A stretch of 64,000 nucleotides of DNA from G020348385 sp964410125 (GTDB taxonomy: Bacteria; Acidobacteriota; Aminicenantia; Aminicenantales; Aminicenantaceae). Numbering within the stretch: position 1 is the first letter of the stretch; every line of letters starts with the position of its first letter. The stretch lies in contig CAYPGQ010000008.1 of the NCBI GenBank assembly GCA_964410125.1, positions 26,823-90,822 of the forward strand. The letters are read 5' to 3'. Below the pieces are notes generated by a model, which saw only the letters and a program-made list of their open reading frames with translations, was not told the origin of the DNA and did no database searches. The position numbers were made by a program, and so were the translations under genes. Shown piece by piece: positions 43,636-50,838 of this stretch.

Positions 43636-44499
43636 TTAATCTTTTATGGCCTCTCCATCGGGGTAGGCGTTTATCACATCTGCGGGGACTTTATAAACTT
43701 TGCTCCAGCCACCATATCTCTGAAGCACACGTGGTGAATTGATTCCACATTTTTTTCCATCCTTTATCAGATAAACAGGACGGTTTGGGCGGTCACCCAT
43801 TTCGACCACGAGATAACCTTCGAAGGTGAGATCGACCATCTCTATTTCTTCCATCCTTTCCAAGGTTTCGTAGGAGATTTCGACAAGGTGCTGCCAGGGA
43901 TCTTTCCCTCTGTTTTGATCATAGTTGAAACGAAAAAGGCTCTCCAGGCTACTAAAGGGACGCCTCACATACTTGCCCGGCCCTCTTCTTTCTATCAGAT
44001 AAACAGTATCATCCGCAGCTTTGATGTATTTTTGATGGAGGTAAGCCAGATTATCAGCGGACGGCCACAAGGAAAATTCGTACTCCATCCGCTCGAGCAG
44101 CCTTCGACAGTCATCGAGAGAATAGGGGACCCGCCGCCCCGTTCGAGACTCTTCCCCCAGATCGCTATACGCACGAGTCAGATTCACAAAAGCATTATAC
44201 AGGTTGGTTCTCAAGTATCCTGTCTTGAAGTAGTTGAACCTTTCCTCTGTCAATCTTAAAAACAGTCGACAGGACGCGGCAAAGGATTCGGCTTTGAAAA
44301 GAATCGCCTGTTCCTGGTCAGAAATCTCACCGCCCCAGCCTTTATAATGGTCATAACTGGCTTGAGCCATGTGGGTAGATAATTCCACTAGCTCTTTTGC
44401 CAGCTCGTATATGTTCCTATCTCTGTCAGCATTTGCTGTGGACGCCAGAGAACAAAATAAAGATAGGATTAACATGACATTGATCATCCTATTTCTCAC
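43636..44499 (-). CDS. Exported protein with C-terminal 'YLI.nGkK' surface-repeat-like module
   Basis: A 287-residue protein. GTG 44499 has GGAGG exactly 5 nt upstream and yields a good signal peptide (RNRMINVMLILSLFCSLAST); ATG 44511 would add four residues. Residues ~25-170 are helical with paired aromatic/charged residues and no family assignment. The last ~60 residues (EGYLVVEMGDRP, VYLIKDGKKCGINSPRVL, YGGWSKVYKVPADVINAYPD) resemble a repeat found in many surface proteins (pattern VYLIenGkKr.i.s...f...g..w..v..v....l...p.G), here in one copy. Function is unknown. Confidence 0.6.
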   Translation of the reverse strand: MRNRMINVMLILSLFCSLASTANADRDRNIYELAKELVELSTHMAQASYDHYKGWGGEISDQEQAILFKAESFAASCRLFLRLTEERFNYFKTGYLRTNLYNAFVNLTRAYSDLGEESRTGRRVPYSLDDCRRLLERMEYEFSLWPSADNLAYLHQKYIKAADDTVYLIERRGPGKYVRRPFSSLESLFRFNYDQNRGKDPWQHLVEISYETLERMEEIEMVDLTFEGYLVVEMGDRPNRPVYLIKDGKKCGINSPRVLQRYGGWSKVYKVPADVINAYPDGEAIKD

Positions 44500-44641
44500 G
44501 AGCCCCTCCATACATCATTATTCCTCATTAAAATAGCGAAATCCTACCTGAAAGTCAATTTAACATCCCTTTCCATATAAACAACACCTCCATCATTTTA
44601 CTGTATCGTTTATGGTTTTTTTATCAAAATGACAACTATTT

Positions 44642-44680
44642 TATCGGTATTACCGTATATAATAATATCGGTATTGCCGA
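44642..44680 (+). promoter_or_regulatory. Tandem dyads over a TATAAT box, candidate PadR operators
   Basis: TATCGGTATTACCG (44642-44655) and TATCGGTATTGCCG (44666-44679) are near-identical copies 24 nt apart, each a CGG(TA)-(TA)CCG dyad. TATAAT (44658-44663) lies between them. Occupancy of either site would block the promoter of the PadR gene 18 nt downstream. Confidence 0.6.
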
Positions 44681-44697
44681 CTAAGAGGAATAATGAA

Positions 44698-45030
44698 ATG
44701 AAAGAACTGACAAAATTGGAAGAATTGGTCATGATGGCTATCTGGCGGCTCAAAGATGACGCTTACGGAGTGAAGATCAAAAATAAAGTCAAAGAAATCG
44801 GCGGCAGGGAATACTTTTACAATACCCTGTATACCACATTCGACCAATTGACCAGAAAGGGTTATATCAGCAAACATTTCGGGAAGCCATCTGCAGTCCG
44901 AGGTGGAAAGAGGAAAGTCTACTTTCACATAACAAAAGAGGGGAGAAGTGCGCTGGAAAATGCTTTTAAGCAGCACAACCGTATTTGGGCGGGTATCGAT
45001 GAGGAATCCTTCCGGAAGGAATATTCCTGA
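44698..45030 (+). CDS. PadR-family transcriptional regulator (short type)
   Basis: A 110-residue protein from ATG 44698 (GAGGA 8 nt upstream); the longer open frame from 44629 runs through the operator region and is rejected. Features are TKLEELVMMAIWRLKDDAY, the recognition region YNTLYTTFDQLTRKGYISK and the wing RGGKRKVYFHITKEGRSAL. It shares one base with the permease gene in a TGATG stop-start. The dyads just upstream are its probable autoregulatory sites. Confidence 0.92.
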   Translation: MKELTKLEELVMMAIWRLKDDAYGVKIKNKVKEIGGREYFYNTLYTTFDQLTRKGYISKHFGKPSAVRGGKRKVYFHITKEGRSALENAFKQHNRIWAGIDEESFRKEYS

Positions 45031-47579
45031 TGAATACAAAAAAGAGCCGGATTCCAAGAATCCCTGATTGGCTGCTCAAGCACATCTATTCATTTGATAA
45101 TACAGATGCTTACTCCGGTGACATCGAAGAGGAGTTTGCAGAGATTCAAAAATGCCAGGGCAGAGGCAAAGCCAAATGCTGGATCTGGTTCCATGCCATT
45201 GCTGCCATACCTCGGTGGGGACTAAATTCTATTGTATGGAGAATCATCATGTTTAATAATTATTTCAAGATCGCTCTCAGAAATTTTATCAGACACAAAG
45301 GGTATACGTTTATCAACATAGCCGGTTTGGCTATCGGTATTGCCTGCTGCATCCTGATTATGCTCTGGGTGCAAGACGAGCTGAGTTACGACAGGTTTCA
45401 TGAAAATGCCGATGATCTGTATGTCGCGACATTCAGCAACGGCAGCAAAGTCACTCCCACGGCTCTATCCGATTTTCTAAAAGCGGAATATCCGGAGGTC
45501 ATCCACACCTCGCGTTATTCAGGTCAGGGAAGAAATCTTTTAAGATACAAAGAAACGGACATCTATCAAGAGGGCGGAATTATGGTGGATCCGGATTTTT
45601 TGAAAATGTTTACGATTCCCTTTCTCAAAGGTAATCCTGAAAAAGCACTCGATGACCCCAACTCTATTCTTCTGTCAGAGCAGGTTGCACTCAAATTATT
45701 CGGAACGTCAGATCCCATTGGCCAAACCTTGACCTATAACACCAGCCTTGATATGAAAGTCACCGGCGTATTCGAAAACTATCCAACCAACTCGCATATG
45801 AGATTCGAATACATTCTCACAACCGCATTGGCGATGGCTTATAATGAAAACTACAACACATGGAATGTCAACAACTTACGAACCTATGTGCAGCTGAGCA
45901 CAAACACGCCAGTGCAGTCTGTGGACGCTAAAATTGCGGATGTTGTAGAGAGACATCGCCCTCAGGATAAACGCCCACTGTCCCTGCAGCATATCACTCG
46001 AGTACACCTCAATCCATTCAACAACACAGGTGGAACCATCCTGTATGTCTACCTGTTTTCAGCCATGGCATTCTTTATCCTCCTCATTGCGTGTATCAAT
46101 TTCATAAATCTTACAACCGCCAGGTCCTCGAACCGGGCAAAGGAAGTGGGTATCCGGAAGACCGTCGGAGCGTGCCGAACTCACTTGGTTCGGCAGTTTT
46201 TCGGTGAATCCTTGATCCTAACCTTGATCGCCTCTGGTTTGGCCATAGGACTCGTTTTCCTCTTCCTTCCGATGTTTAACAACCTGACAAGTAAAACCTT
46301 TACCTGGGAACTCCTGATCCAGCAGACAATCGTACTTGGAATTTTTGGGATCATATTTTTCACAGTTATTATCGCCGGCAGTTATCCCTCCCTTTTGCTC
46401 TCCCGTTTTCAAACAGTAAAAGTGTTAAAAGGCAAACTGATGACCAGCATGAAAGGGGTACTTTTCAGGAAGGGTCTGGTCGTGCTGCAATTTTCTTTAT
46501 CCATTCTCCTGATCCTCGGCACCCTGATGATATTCAGGCAGGTCCACTTTTTAAGAGAGCGTGATGTGGGCTATAACAGGGATAACATCGTTTATTTCGG
46601 CATCGGCACCCGATTCCGTCAGAATATCGACACTATCAAAACAGAACTGCTCACCAACACGAATATTCTGAACGCCACGTTGACAGATATAGCACCCTAC
46701 AGGTGGATGTCGAATGCAGGTTTTGGGGATGTCCATTGGGAAGGCAAAACGCATCAGCAGGTAAAAATGGTCATGACGAGTGTGGACTATGATTTTTTGA
46801 ATACCTTCGAGCTCAAAATGGCCCTAGGCCGTTTCTTTTCTAAGGAGTTTTCAACGGATGCATCCGATGCCTATGTGGTCAATCAAGCGGCGGTCAGAGC
46901 CATGGACATGGATGAACCTATTGGTAAAGAGCTCAGGGTATGGGATTTGAGTAAGCGGATCATCGGTGTTGTCGAGGATTACCATTTTGAATCCCTCCAC
47001 AATAAGATCATCCCGATGGCCATGAGAATCGATCCAAATTGGCATAACCAGGCATGTGTTCGAATTTCTACTCATTGTATCCCTGTAACATTGGCATTTC
47101 TTGAAAATAAATGGAAAGAGATATACCCAGAATATCCGTTCGAATACCGATTCCTGGACGAGACCATTCAAAGCCAGTACCGTTCCGAGCAGGCCATTGG
47201 AAAGATCGTCACCGTGTTCACGATTCTTGCATTGTTTATTTCCTGCCTCGGCATATTTGGCTTGTCTTCTTTCATGGCAGAACAACGCACCAAAGAAATC
47301 GGGATACGAAAGGTCCTCGGCGCTACCGTTTCGAGCATCATCAAACATATATCGAAAGAATTTGTCATACTTGTGATAATCGCCAATATCATTGTCTGGC
47401 CATTGGCGTATTTTTTACTGAATCGATGGCTGCAAACCTTTGCCTACCGTACCGATATCGGCTGGTGGACATTTGTGCTGACGGGAATTGCTGTCCTTGT
47501 AGTATCTCTTTTAACAGTGAGCTGGCAAATCATACGCGCCGCAACAGCCAATCCTGTAGATTCCCTGCGGTACGAATAA
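45030..47579 (+). CDS. Prefix-domain FtsX/MacB-type permease, PadR-linked
   Basis: An 849-residue permease. The prefix (residues 1-73) reads RIPRIPDWLLKHIYSF, SGDIEEEFAEIQ and CWIWFHAIAAIP, a divergent prefix domain 2. Met74 starts the core (MFNNYFKIALRNFIRHKGY). Both periplasmic domains, eight TM helices, and FtsX motifs KEVGIRKTVGAC and KEIGIRKVLGAT are present; the C terminus is NPVDSLRYE. GGAG lies 7 nt before Met74. It converges on the HAAS-type module with ~120 bp between, in which no strong terminator was seen. Confidence 0.9.
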   Translation: MNTKKSRIPRIPDWLLKHIYSFDNTDAYSGDIEEEFAEIQKCQGRGKAKCWIWFHAIAAIPRWGLNSIVWRIIMFNNYFKIALRNFIRHKGYTFINIAGLAIGIACCILIMLWVQDELSYDRFHENADDLYVATFSNGSKVTPTALSDFLKAEYPEVIHTSRYSGQGRNLLRYKETDIYQEGGIMVDPDFLKMFTIPFLKGNPEKALDDPNSILLSEQVALKLFGTSDPIGQTLTYNTSLDMKVTGVFENYPTNSHMRFEYILTTALAMAYNENYNTWNVNNLRTYVQLSTNTPVQSVDAKIADVVERHRPQDKRPLSLQHITRVHLNPFNNTGGTILYVYLFSAMAFFILLIACINFINLTTARSSNRAKEVGIRKTVGACRTHLVRQFFGESLILTLIASGLAIGLVFLFLPMFNNLTSKTFTWELLIQQTIVLGIFGIIFFTVIIAGSYPSLLLSRFQTVKVLKGKLMTSMKGVLFRKGLVVLQFSLSILLILGTLMIFRQVHFLRERDVGYNRDNIVYFGIGTRFRQNIDTIKTELLTNTNILNATLTDIAPYRWMSNAGFGDVHWEGKTHQQVKMVMTSVDYDFLNTFELKMALGRFFSKEFSTDASDAYVVNQAAVRAMDMDEPIGKELRVWDLSKRIIGVVEDYHFESLHNKIIPMAMRIDPNWHNQACVRISTHCIPVTLAFLENKWKEIYPEYPFEYRFLDETIQSQYRSEQAIGKIVTVFTILALFISCLGIFGLSSFMAEQRTKEIGIRKVLGATVSSIIKHISKEFVILVIIANIIVWPLAYFLLNRWLQTFAYRTDIGWWTFVLTGIAVLVVSLLTVSWQIIRAATANPVDSLRYE
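45238..45251 (+). promoter_or_regulatory. Internal SD and ATG in the 45-47.6 kb permease
   Basis: GGAG (45238-45241), a 7-nt spacer and ATG (45249-45251), the codon of Met74; the SD lies within W-R codons. Confidence 0.4.
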
Positions 47580-47699
47580 CCGAGTTCGTCGCACAGATCG
47601 CCACTTAGTTTGAGTGTGCCTTTAACCTGACTATATACTCCCTTGACTAAACGTTTCTGTAAAAAACTCCGTCTAACAAAATGATGAGCATGATAACCT

Positions 47700-50423
47700 T
47701 TACTCATTCCGCAGTGAATTCGCAGGGTTTGCCACAGCCGCCCGAATGCCCTGAACGCAAACTGTTGCCAGGGCTATCGCCAAAGCTCCGATGGTAGCTA
47801 CAAAAAACGCAAAAAAGCTTAGGTTAATACGGTAGGCAAAGTCCTGCAGCCATTTATTCATCGAATACCAGGCCAGGGGGGAAGCGATTATTACGGAAAT
47901 GAAAATGAGCAGTACAAACCTTTTGGACAACATGGTGACGATATTCGATGTCGAAGCGCCTAGCACTTTGCGGATCCCGATCTCTTTTTTTCGGAATTGG
48001 GCGACAAAGGAAGCCAACCCAAACAGGCCGAGACAGGCAATGAAAAATCCCAGGATTGTGATAATCCCCAGAAGCCTGCCCATCTGTTCCTCATACCTGT
48101 ATTCCCGGTCGAAACTCTCATCCAGGAAAGAATACTCAAAAGGAACGCCTGGAAAATGATCTTCCCACGTGCTCCGAATGAACCGCATGAGATTATTCAT
48201 ATTCTCCACATGGATAGAGAGGGTGATGGTTTCGAATAGGGAATTCTCGATGTCCATGACCAGGGATTCGACCACTTCCTGCATCCCACGGTAATGGAAA
48301 TCATCGGTTATTCCGATTATTCTCTTGTTTATCCTGTGATAGGAGGCCATGAAATTTTTTCCCAGGGCTTCTTCGGGTGAGGAGAATCCCAATTCTTTGA
48401 CTCCTGCCAGGTTGATCAGATATCCTTCTCTCTCGTCATTTCCGACACCGCGTTTAAAAGGTCTCCCGGCTACCATACGGATGTTGAACTCAGGAATAAA
48501 ATCATAATCTATGGTGATAACCTTGATAAATGGGGCGCCCTTGAAATCCTCCATTTTTGATGACATGTAATAACCGGAATTTGTCCTGTCCCCAGGAACA
48601 GAGGAGGATACTGTGGCTCCGAAAATCGAAGGATTCTGAAGAAAATCGCTTTTGATGGCCTCATAATCTCTTCTTAAATGGGGCAAGTTGCTTTTGACAC
48701 GAAGAACGAGTTTTTGCTCCAGGTCAAATCCCAAAGCCCGTCCTTTCATGAAATTGAGTTGTTTAAAAACAGTGAGGGTGCAGATGACGAGAAAAATCGA
48801 AATAGCAAACTGTCCGATGACCAGGATCTTCTGGGCAAAAGCTCCGCGGGAAATTGGGGCCAATTTTCCCTGGAGAACAGAGACAGGGCTGAAGGCCGTA
48901 AGAATGAGCGCTGGATAACTTCCGGATCCAATGCTGACAAGAAGAAGCAATCCCAGCAAAGATAAAAGCACAATAGGTTGTTTGAGGCCGACCAAAGTCA
49001 ATTCTGTGTCTGCCATCTGATTAAACGGGAGAAGCAGAAGGGAAGTCAGTCCAAAAGCCAGAATAAAGGCAATGAATGTGATGAGGAATGATTCTCCCAG
49101 GAATTGCCGAATAAGCTGCCGGCGTTGGGCTCCGACGACTTTGCGCAGGCCGACCTCTTTGGTTCGGGTTGTGGAAAGAGCGGCGGATAGGTTGATAAAA
49201 TTCAAGCACCCGATGAGCAGGATCAGGAAGGCGATAATGGAATAGATATAGAGATAGTTCCAATTGCCGGGGGGATCGATTTCTCTCCGAAGGTGGGAAA
49301 ACATATGGATCTTGGTCACAGGCTGTAGGAATAACTCATACAGATCCATTTTCCGATTGTATTTTTCAGAATATCTCTGAATCAGAAAATTGGAAATCCG
49401 TTGGATCTGCTCCTCAAAATCCGCGGCATTTGCACCGGTAGCCAGTTTAACGTAGGTGTATTTCGGTTTAGGATTGAACCAATCTTCCTCAAAAGAAGAC
49501 AGGTTGCTTCTCATTGTCTCCATGGACAGGAACATGTCGTATTTCAGATGGGTGTTGGCGGGCGCGTTTTTTATGATGCCTGTCACCTCGTAATCCTGGA
49601 GCTCGACAGAACCGGTATCATAGTCGATCTCGATCTGGAGCGTTTTTCCTAGAGGTGCTTCTTCGCCGAAATACTTATTCGCCATTCCCTCGGTGATAAC
49701 AACCATGTTGGGATGGGTAAGGGCTGTTTGAGGATTTCCTTGAATAAAAGGCATATGGAAAAGCTGAAAAATATCTTCGTCAGCGAACCAGACCCGGTTT
49801 TCAAAAAATCGCTTTTCGCCTTGGACAACCAGAACGTGGCTAGCATTTTCATAAGGGGGAACCACCCGTACGGCTTGTTCCACTTCCGGATAACTGTTCT
49901 TTAGCTCCGGTCCCAATGGGGCGGGAGTTGCCACAAACCGGAATTCACCGACTATATTGATCCTGTGCACAGCCACCCGGTAAATGCGGTCTGCATCGTT
50001 GTGAAAAGCGTCATAAGAGAGTTCGTTGGTTACATACAGGATGATCACCGCACAGCAGGCCAGCCCCACCGCCAAACCCGTGATATTGATCAGGGAATAG
50101 ATTTTCTGCCGTTTGATTTTTCTGAGTCCGATCTTAAGATAATTTGAAAAAAGTGGAGGCAGCCATCTGCTTTTTTGCCAGGGTGGACGTCCGCTCCTAT
50201 GACGTGTATGAGTCTTGTAATATTCTGCACCGACGATCTTGGCCTCTCCGATTTTTTTTACAGCTTCTTCGAAAGCCTCTTTCTCGGAGGACCCCAGACT
50301 CACGAGATAATCGATCTTATCTCTGAGATGGTTTTCCAGTTCTTCTTTGTATCCATCCTCCAAGGCATCATTCTTATTCAGGATTTTCCGCCAATGTTTT
50401 ATGGCTCTTTCAAGATCAAACAT
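47700..50423 (-). CDS. HAAS/prefix-domain-1 FtsX/MacB-type permease, PadR-linked
   Basis: A 907-residue permease. Its N terminus (~1-75) differs from all others here: YKEELENHLRDKIDYLVSLG then SSEKEAFEEAVKKIGEAKIV is the helical HAAS/permease prefix domain 1 pattern ('eLe.Hl.d.i..l...G.se.eA...A..riG....i'). A basic linker leads to the core (FSNYLKIGLRKIKRQK), TM1, two periplasmic domains and FtsX motifs KEVGLRKVVGAQ and KEIGIRKVLGAS; the C terminus is NPANSLRNE. The core has no Met or SD at its start, unlike the other prefix permeases. It overlaps padR by 8 nt. Confidence 0.9.
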   Translation of the reverse strand: MFDLERAIKHWRKILNKNDALEDGYKEELENHLRDKIDYLVSLGSSEKEAFEEAVKKIGEAKIVGAEYYKTHTRHRSGRPPWQKSRWLPPLFSNYLKIGLRKIKRQKIYSLINITGLAVGLACCAVIILYVTNELSYDAFHNDADRIYRVAVHRINIVGEFRFVATPAPLGPELKNSYPEVEQAVRVVPPYENASHVLVVQGEKRFFENRVWFADEDIFQLFHMPFIQGNPQTALTHPNMVVITEGMANKYFGEEAPLGKTLQIEIDYDTGSVELQDYEVTGIIKNAPANTHLKYDMFLSMETMRSNLSSFEEDWFNPKPKYTYVKLATGANAADFEEQIQRISNFLIQRYSEKYNRKMDLYELFLQPVTKIHMFSHLRREIDPPGNWNYLYIYSIIAFLILLIGCLNFINLSAALSTTRTKEVGLRKVVGAQRRQLIRQFLGESFLITFIAFILAFGLTSLLLLPFNQMADTELTLVGLKQPIVLLSLLGLLLLVSIGSGSYPALILTAFSPVSVLQGKLAPISRGAFAQKILVIGQFAISIFLVICTLTVFKQLNFMKGRALGFDLEQKLVLRVKSNLPHLRRDYEAIKSDFLQNPSIFGATVSSSVPGDRTNSGYYMSSKMEDFKGAPFIKVITIDYDFIPEFNIRMVAGRPFKRGVGNDEREGYLINLAGVKELGFSSPEEALGKNFMASYHRINKRIIGITDDFHYRGMQEVVESLVMDIENSLFETITLSIHVENMNNLMRFIRSTWEDHFPGVPFEYSFLDESFDREYRYEEQMGRLLGIITILGFFIACLGLFGLASFVAQFRKKEIGIRKVLGASTSNIVTMLSKRFVLLIFISVIIASPLAWYSMNKWLQDFAYRINLSFFAFFVATIGALAIALATVCVQGIRAAVANPANSLRNE

Positions 50424-50760
50424 GCGATGCTCCTGGGGATAGAGCCCATAGCTTGGAGAGAACCTTGTGTACCTTTATCCATTGATTTTTTTCATTCTCC
50501 AGTTCTTTTTGACCCAATTCCGTTAGCCGGTAATATTTACGTCGTCGTCCATTCTCAGATATTTTCCATTGGGACCGGATGAAGTTATCCTTTTCCATGC
50601 GATGAAGGACAGGGTAGAGCATACCTTCCGACCATTCCAGAGAGCCGCCGGAAAGTTGAATGACATTATGGATAATCTGATACCCATAAATTTCTCCTCG
50701 ATCAAGAATGGCTAAAATCATGGGTTTTGTCGAAGCCGCCATTAAGTTTTTCGATACCAT
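50416..50760 (-). CDS. PadR-family transcriptional regulator (classical type)
   Basis: A 114-residue protein starting at ATG 50760 with AGAGG 6 nt upstream; the 20 extra upstream codons would cross the operators. It differs from the other PadRs in the window: MILAILDRGEIYGYQIIHNV, then LEWSEGMLYPVLHRMEKDNF and the wing NGRRRKYYRLTELGQKELE, which is the classical PadR pattern. It shares 8 nt with the HAAS-type permease gene. Two palindromes cover its promoter and are probably its own binding sites. Confidence 0.94.
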   Translation of the reverse strand: MVSKNLMAASTKPMILAILDRGEIYGYQIIHNVIQLSGGSLEWSEGMLYPVLHRMEKDNFIRSQWKISENGRRRKYYRLTELGQKELENEKNQWIKVHKVLSKLWALSPGASHV

Positions 50761-50773
50761 CTTTAACCTCTTA

Positions 50774-50814
50774 TACCTAGAATCTCTAGGTATTATACCT
50801 AAAATATCTAGGTA
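50774..50814. promoter_or_regulatory. Two 19-bp palindromic operators, 22 bp centre to centre
   Basis: TACCTAGAATCTCTAGGTA (50774-50792) has perfect 8-bp arms and a 3-bp centre. TACCTAAAATATCTAGGTA (50796-50814) has TACCTA/TAGGTA arms. Their centres are two helical turns apart, so dimers would bind the same face. One fills the spacer of the PadR promoter and the other lies just downstream of its -10 box. Confidence 0.8.
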
Positions 50815-50820
50815 TATCAA
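50792..50820 (-). promoter_or_regulatory. Promoter of the classical PadR-HAAS permease operon
   Basis: On the minus strand TTGATA (50820-50815), exactly 17 nt, then TATAAT (50797-50792), 31 nt before ATG 50760. The spacer coincides with a 19-bp palindrome. Confidence 0.75.
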
Positions 50821-50838
50821 GAGATTATTTTATTCCCA

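Noticed and set aside
44629..44697. Longer N terminus for the PadR gene starting at 44629
   Set aside because: It would translate through the dyads and the TATAAT box; ATG 44698 has a better SD and matches its paralogues.
46851..47348. Antisense open frame of 165 codons inside a permease gene
   Set aside because: Encodes no coherent protein and opposes a clear FtsX domain.
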